DNA from: Apophysomyces variabilis
Taxonomy: Eukaryota > Mucoromycota > Mucoromycetes > Mucorales > Mucoraceae
Assembly (NCBI GenBank): GCA_002749535.1
Contig: MZZL01000033.1
Location: 186,001 to 250,000, forward strand
Length of the DNA stretch: 64,000 bases
Direction of reading: 5' to 3'
This document shows, piece by piece, positions 59,563-64,000 of the stretch. The first letter of the stretch is position 1. Each line of letters starts with the position of its first letter. The position numbers were made by a program, and so were the translations under genes. The notes beneath the pieces were generated by a model. It did not search any database, had not been told where the DNA came from, and saw nothing but the letters and a program-made list of their open reading frames with translations.

Positions 59563-59857
59563 CGTGGTATTTATATATCGATTATTCCCCCATGCTTTTT
59601 TTTTATTAGTGTGCTGGTTTTTTTTCTTTTAAAAAATAGACGAAAATGATAAACGCATGATCGCCGTGATATATATAATGTAGGGAATGGAAGGGTATGG
59701 CTAATAATTCATAAACAAAGATGAAAAGGAAAGTACAGAATATGGATAAGGAGAGACATTGGGTTAGTCAACTTTTTTGCTATTTTTTTGTTGTGTGTAT
59801 TTGTCCCTGAAAAATGAATGAATGGATGGCTGGATTTCGTTTCATTTTGGCTGTTTA

Positions 59858-61537
59858 TCAAAATTCCCATTTATGCAGGTTTTCATCCATAAAGAAAACC
59901 ACCATACTTTTAACGCGTTCTCCGACCGGATCTTTGGGCTTCATTTCCTTAATGCGCATAGCAATCTCAGGCGAAACTGTACTCTTACGCTTTTCAATGA
60001 CAGGTGTAACTTGTGCCATCGTCTCAAATCGATGTCGCAACTGGTCAATTTCAGGTGTTTCTGGACGAGGCAGAGACGCAACGCTATTCGGTGAAAAAGA
60101 AGCTCGGGCAGACGAAGGTCGCTCCGTCGTTGCCTGACATACAGAAGCCGTTGTCGCTGCTACTTCTGCATCATGTTCACTGTCCGTTTCTTTGCCGTTC
60201 CAGGGTTCAATATCACTGAGCGTGTCACACGAATCTGCTGACTCCATTCTAGGTTTCTCGCTGTTCTCTACCGTTTCCTCCTCTTTTGGTTGTATTGGTT
60301 CTTCCTTTGGTTTTTCCTCTTCTGCAGGGTCTTTTCGAACTTTACTGTATTTTCTGGTACGTCCCGTGAGAACAGATTTTTGCGGGACGTTTTTCGAAAT
60401 ACCGCCTGTCGAAGACATTTTTTTGGCTCCTGCTGAAGTGGCAACACTCCCACGTCTTGCAGCAGCTGCATCCGCTTTGTTTGTAGTTCGAGGTGGCAGA
60501 AACGTGGCCTCCTTTGTACCAGGAGGAGACCTCGGCGTCCCAGGAGGAGACCTCGGCGTCCCGGGAGGAGACTTTGACGTGCCCAGAGAACTCTTTGGCG
60601 TCTTTTGAAGACCAAAAAAAATGAGATGCATTTCTTATTTTTCAGGTGCCACTTACGGCATTTGAAGATCGTCTGGTCTTTGTCACACCCGACCGTTCCG
60701 CTCCAAGTTCGCTACCAGCAGTAGTACGAGTCGTACGAGTTTTCGACATCCCGCCAGCCGACGACTGGGCAGGCGGCGGGCTCTTTCTAGAGCCAGTAGT
60801 TGCAGTTGCAGTGGAAGTGGCAGGCTTGCGGCCTGTCGTCGTACGGCCGCCCTGAACCGACTGCTTGGTGTTTTGACCAGGGCGCACAGTAGCAGATTTG
60901 GGTGTCGTTGTTTTAGATATCGGTTTGGTTGTCGTGGCTGTTGTTGTCTTTTTTGTTGTTGATCCCACGGACTTTGCTTTTGATTGTTTAGCAGCGGGTT
61001 TTGTTACAGGAGTTGGATCGCAGGAAGATGTGTTGGATAAATCGTCCGACATTAGTGCTTGCAGCCAGGCCACTTCGCGTTTCGCACCCTCCTCCGACTG
61101 GCTCCCGTGATAGACACTGCGCAGCAAATCTGTTCCATATAATGCCCGTACGCTACCAATAAGTGTAAATAATACCTAAATAATTATCACTGGATTTGTT
61201 TACCTCGTCTGCATTTCCTCAGAATCTGCTGGGTCCAATACGTCTCGCCATCGTCGGATTGCTTCGGGGCCTTCCAAAATGAACGCGTACACCGGTTGGC
61301 TAGGCATAGTTCGGTCAACTACAAGGAACATCACATGTCTCTTCTTTTTTCTCACCTGGTCATCCAGTCTTTCAATGTCTGTTCACCCAGAGCAATGATT
61401 TGTTCCTCGGATAGCTGCATCTCCTTTTCAAGCACAATTTTGAGACCAGCTTGCTTGATCAACTGCAGCAATTTGTCCTTGTATTCAAGTGCATCGAGTT
61501 TAAGGATGCCCACTGTACGTTCTTCTGGCTGACTCAT
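59858..61537 (-). CDS. NDPK-domain protein with long low-complexity tail
   Basis: Four exons (61537-61356, 61299-61204, 61152-60657, 60601-59858) in phase, 505 aa. Residues 1-~130 are a nucleoside-diphosphate-kinase domain: ERTVGILKLDALEYKDKLLQ, SQPVYAFILEGPEAIRRW, ALYGTDLLRSVYHGSQSEEG. The catalytic His of the NxxHGSxS-type motif is kept (VYHGSQS). The closest group by motif is NME5/NME6/NME7-like rather than the housekeeping NDK. The rest is disordered: Thr/Lys/Ser-rich (KKTTTATTTKPISKTT), three near-identical SPPGTPR-type units encoded by a 21-bp tandem repeat, and an acidic then Pro-directed tail. Such Pro/Thr/Lys-rich regions occur in microtubule-binding proteins, so a cytoskeletal link is possible but inferred. 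The short acceptor choice at 61300 (CCTAG) is required for phase. Confidence 0.72.
60519..60581 (-). repeat. 21-bp tandem repeat (3 units) in coding sequence
   Basis: Three head-to-tail 21-bp units starting at 60519, 60540 and 60561. The first two are identical and the third has a few changes. They encode SPPGTPR-type heptapeptides within the NDPK-domain protein. Expected to vary in copy number between strains. Confidence 0.9.
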
Positions 61538-62435
61538 AATGAAAGATATCGAGCAATTCTATGTTGAATTGAGTAACAGCTCGATAGGATAGGATGCAGG
61601 AGTACTAAAACCAAGTTGTTGTTTTTATTAGTAAAAAGTAAGCAAAAAGCAAAAGAGGAGGCAAGGGGTCGCAAAGATGGCAACAACGATGTTGCAGTAT
61701 CTACTCACTTGGGAGCAATTAGTAGAAACCAACTATGCAATCGTTGTGATGCTGTGAGATGAACAAAGTGTAATATATAAAAGCAATGAACTAAGGAAAG
61801 GAAAGAAAGAAAGAAGGGGAGGGCAAAGCACCTTAAATTGACCAAGAAAGGCAGAACCGTCGCACAAATACTAACCAGCAAATCCATATAAAAGTCGCAT
61901 TTTTTACATGGTCGATATACACTCTTCGATTAGATGTCTAAATCATCCTCACTATCATCATGATCAGTTATTCTGTAAATCTAAGAGACTCATTAAAACA
62001 GATACATGTATATACAATATGTTCATACCTACAAACCACGGCGCCGGACGGTACACCTTTGTGTCCACGTGGGATGGGTTGTCCGAATTGCGCTCATCAC
62101 ACGTGGATTTCGTACCCCATTCTTTGCGATATTGTCCGTGTCATAGATTATTGGATGGAAATCATACATTCTCTTCTCTTTATACGTCTAGCTCTTTCAA
62201 TATATGGATAATATGGCATCATAGATGAAAGCATTGATACATGATGGCAGAAAAGCAGCATATCCGTTATGATAAAAGGTCTTGCATGTACCAATGATAA
62301 ACAAACAAAACTAGGTTAAAACGGGCTACAAATGGTGATGGATAAAAATTTCTATTCTTGTAATAAAAAGATATTCAGCCTCTAGGATGCCCATTATACC
62401 TTCCTCTCCTTCTCATACTTCCGCTTCATATTATC
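61538..62435. other. Divergent intergenic region
   Basis: About 900 bp between starts of the NDPK-domain gene and the UPF0014-type gene. Contains a purine-rich patch (about 61790-61830). No gene seen. Confidence 0.5.
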
Positions 62436-63628
62436 ATGGATTCATCACATATGATATTACCAGACCTGGCATGGACAAACGTGCTCGTCGCCTCATCTTT
62501 TATATTAATTAATGGTATCTATTCGTTCTTATACTATTTCGCCAATCCTAATAGCGTTCAAAGGCATTATATCGTATACTTTGGGATTGAAGTTGGAAAA
62601 AGCCTTAGCAAGCAGTGCTTGTCGGAGTATTGTACAACTGACAGTGATGGTAACTATTTCCGAACAGTATACCGGTAAACTGACAAATGCCGAAAGGGTC
62701 TGATATTACAAGAACTATTCAAAACAAAACATCCTTTGATCGTGATGTTGATGACATGTAAGTTTTGTTAACCTTCACAAAGAAACTCCCTTAAACGATA
62801 CTGATTTGTTTAGTCGTGCTGACTTTTCTTAGTACATTCGAAACGGTGTATAACAAGTCGAATGCTTCGTTTCATGGAATGGTTTGTTTTTGATTATGCA
62901 TATACTAAGCTAAATTATTTTATTTAAGTTTCCTTCTGTGATGTTTTCCACAGGGTTCTCCACGGTAGTAATCGGGATCATCGGCACGCGCTGGGCATTG
63001 GGAGAAGACCCGTTTTGGATACCTGACGTATTCATTCCCATTGTCGGGTTGCTCTTGGGCGTGACAATCAGTGGTATGGCCGTTGCGCTGCGGTCATGCC
63101 TTACAGAAGTCGGGTCACATACCGATCAAATAGAAACCTACCTTTCATTCGGAGCTAGTCGTTGGGAAGCTTGTCAATCCATAGCAATTGAAGCTATTCG
63201 GTTGGCCATGCTACCGTCGATTAATCAAATGTCGATTATCGGTTTAATTACGATTCCCGGCGCTATGACCGGTCAGATCCTAGGGGGGGCTCCCATTTTG
63301 GAAGCGGTCCGGTACCAACAGATTGTTACCTTCCTAATCACAGCATCAACTGGACTCGGTGTGCTCGGTGTCGTTGTGGTAAGTAAACGATGGTAATATC
63401 CACTCGCTCAAAATCTGATCTCTCACATAGGCATGTCTTCGAAGAATGATTGATAGTAGTCACCGTTTACGCCCCGAGCGAATTATCAGAAATAAGCCTA
63501 ACTTCTTCCATGATTTACAGCATGCAGCTGTAAATGGATCACGCGTTCTGAGAGCTGTATCCCGGCGTTTTAAGAAAAAGAAAGAAGCAAGGGAAGAATA
63601 CACACAAGAGGACAAGGTCAAGAAGTAG
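62436..63628 (+). CDS. UPF0014 / FetB-like multi-pass membrane protein
   Basis: Six exons (62436-62514, 62555-62649, 62697-62757, 62814-62881, 62929-63378, 63431-63628) join in phase: 316 aa. Family blocks: LAWTNVLVASSFILINA (TM1), LKLEKALASSACRSIVQLTV, HPLIVMLMT/FVLTFLS, then FIPIVGLLLGVTISGMAVAL, ETYLSFGASRWEACQSIAIE, MSIIGLITIPGAMTGQILGG and VRYQQIVTFLITASTGLGV. This is the UPF0014 family (bacterial FetB/YbbM, plant ALS3), permease subunits linked to iron or metal export and aluminium tolerance. The basic C-terminal tail (RFKKKKEAREE) is cytosolic by the positive-inside rule. Fungal substrates are unknown. Confidence 0.88.
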
Positions 63629-64000
63629 TTCCTGAACATCTTTAAAAGAGCAGAAAAGGCCTTTTAATTGTACTATAGCTTTGTCAAATACTACCTGAAA
63701 CACTTAAATACAACTGCAATTGGCCGAATGAAGACTATAGATTATGCCTTTCATATCGTGACTATCAAAACCTGCATGCAAAATGCATGATATTCTTATG
63801 ACTAGGAAAACGAATGTAGCGAAACTAGCTAACTATATAGAATCTTGCCTTATACATGAAAGCTCACAGCATCTGTATCTTGTTGCAGACGTGTTGTGGT
63901 AGAAGCTTTAGGGGGTATGATATAAGGTTTTGAGACGTCATGACATCTCGCTGTTCCAGATCATGCAGGCAAAAGCCATCTGAAATACCGACTGAACATT
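63629..64000. other. 3' flank to window end
   Basis: 372 bp after the UPF0014-type gene. AT-rich with no coding signal. A gene may begin beyond the window. Confidence 0.5.

Noticed and set aside
1..64000. CRISPR arrays, rRNA genes, riboswitches and bacterial-type operons
   Set aside because: None seen. The genes have spliceosomal introns and fungal families; no regularly spaced repeats with unique spacers were found.

Overview
This is a window of a filamentous fungal genome, most likely Mucoromycota (Mucorales-like). The genes are eukaryotic, many with introns of about 40-70 nt (GT or occasionally GC donors, acceptors often ending AAAAG or TAG). Intergenic DNA is AT-rich. The gene set is fungal (OPI1, SGF11, CFT1, BYE1, PEX12, NUP107). 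The transposon fossils (Plavaka-type transposase, Crypton C-terminus, Fanzor) and the beta-tubulin residues also fit early-diverging fungi. All exon models below were read by eye from splice signals and reading-frame phase.

Layout. 1-3.8 kb: AT-rich with no recognised gene. 3.8-4.7 kb (-): PH-domain protein. 6.5-9.6 kb (-): BYE1-like PHD/TFIIS-M/SPOC protein. 12-13.2 kb (+): MRI1, convergent with RPS28 (-). 14.1-19.8 kb (-): CFT1/CPSF160, divergent from an OCA-type phosphatase (+, 20.0-20.6 kb). 21.3-22.1 kb (+): PRL-type phosphatase. 23.0-26.2 kb (-): NUP107.

26.5-40.0 kb is an accessory island. It holds an apparently intact multi-exon gene with a PD-(D/E)XK-like motif (-), a decayed Plavaka-type transposase (-), and a 7.46-kb element (32512-39975). 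That element has terminal inverted repeats of about 180 bp and a candidate 4-bp TAAA target duplication. Inside it lie a multiply broken Fanzor (eukaryotic TnpB, RuvC-type) gene and, immediately downstream on the same strand, an open exon pair encoding the C-terminal part of a Crypton-type recombinase with a GCR1_C DNA-binding domain. A 449-bp assembly gap follows the GCR1_C exon. The right end of the element lies 76 bp before the ATG of SGF11.

40-64 kb returns to housekeeping genes: SGF11 (+), OPI1 (-), a small unknown gene (-), a two-TM membrane protein (-), a YEN1/GEN1-type nuclease (+) convergent with beta-tubulin TUB2 (-), PEX12 (+) convergent with a tubulin-tyrosine-ligase-like protein (-), a coiled-coil protein (+) convergent with an NDPK-domain protein with a long low-complexity tail (-), and a UPF0014/FetB-like membrane protein (+).

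The most interesting features are the Fanzor/Crypton element with its TIRs next to SGF11, the intact nuclease-motif gene beside it, and a beta-tubulin that naturally carries Ala198, Tyr167 and Phe50. I saw no tRNA, rRNA, CRISPR array or bacterial-type operon.
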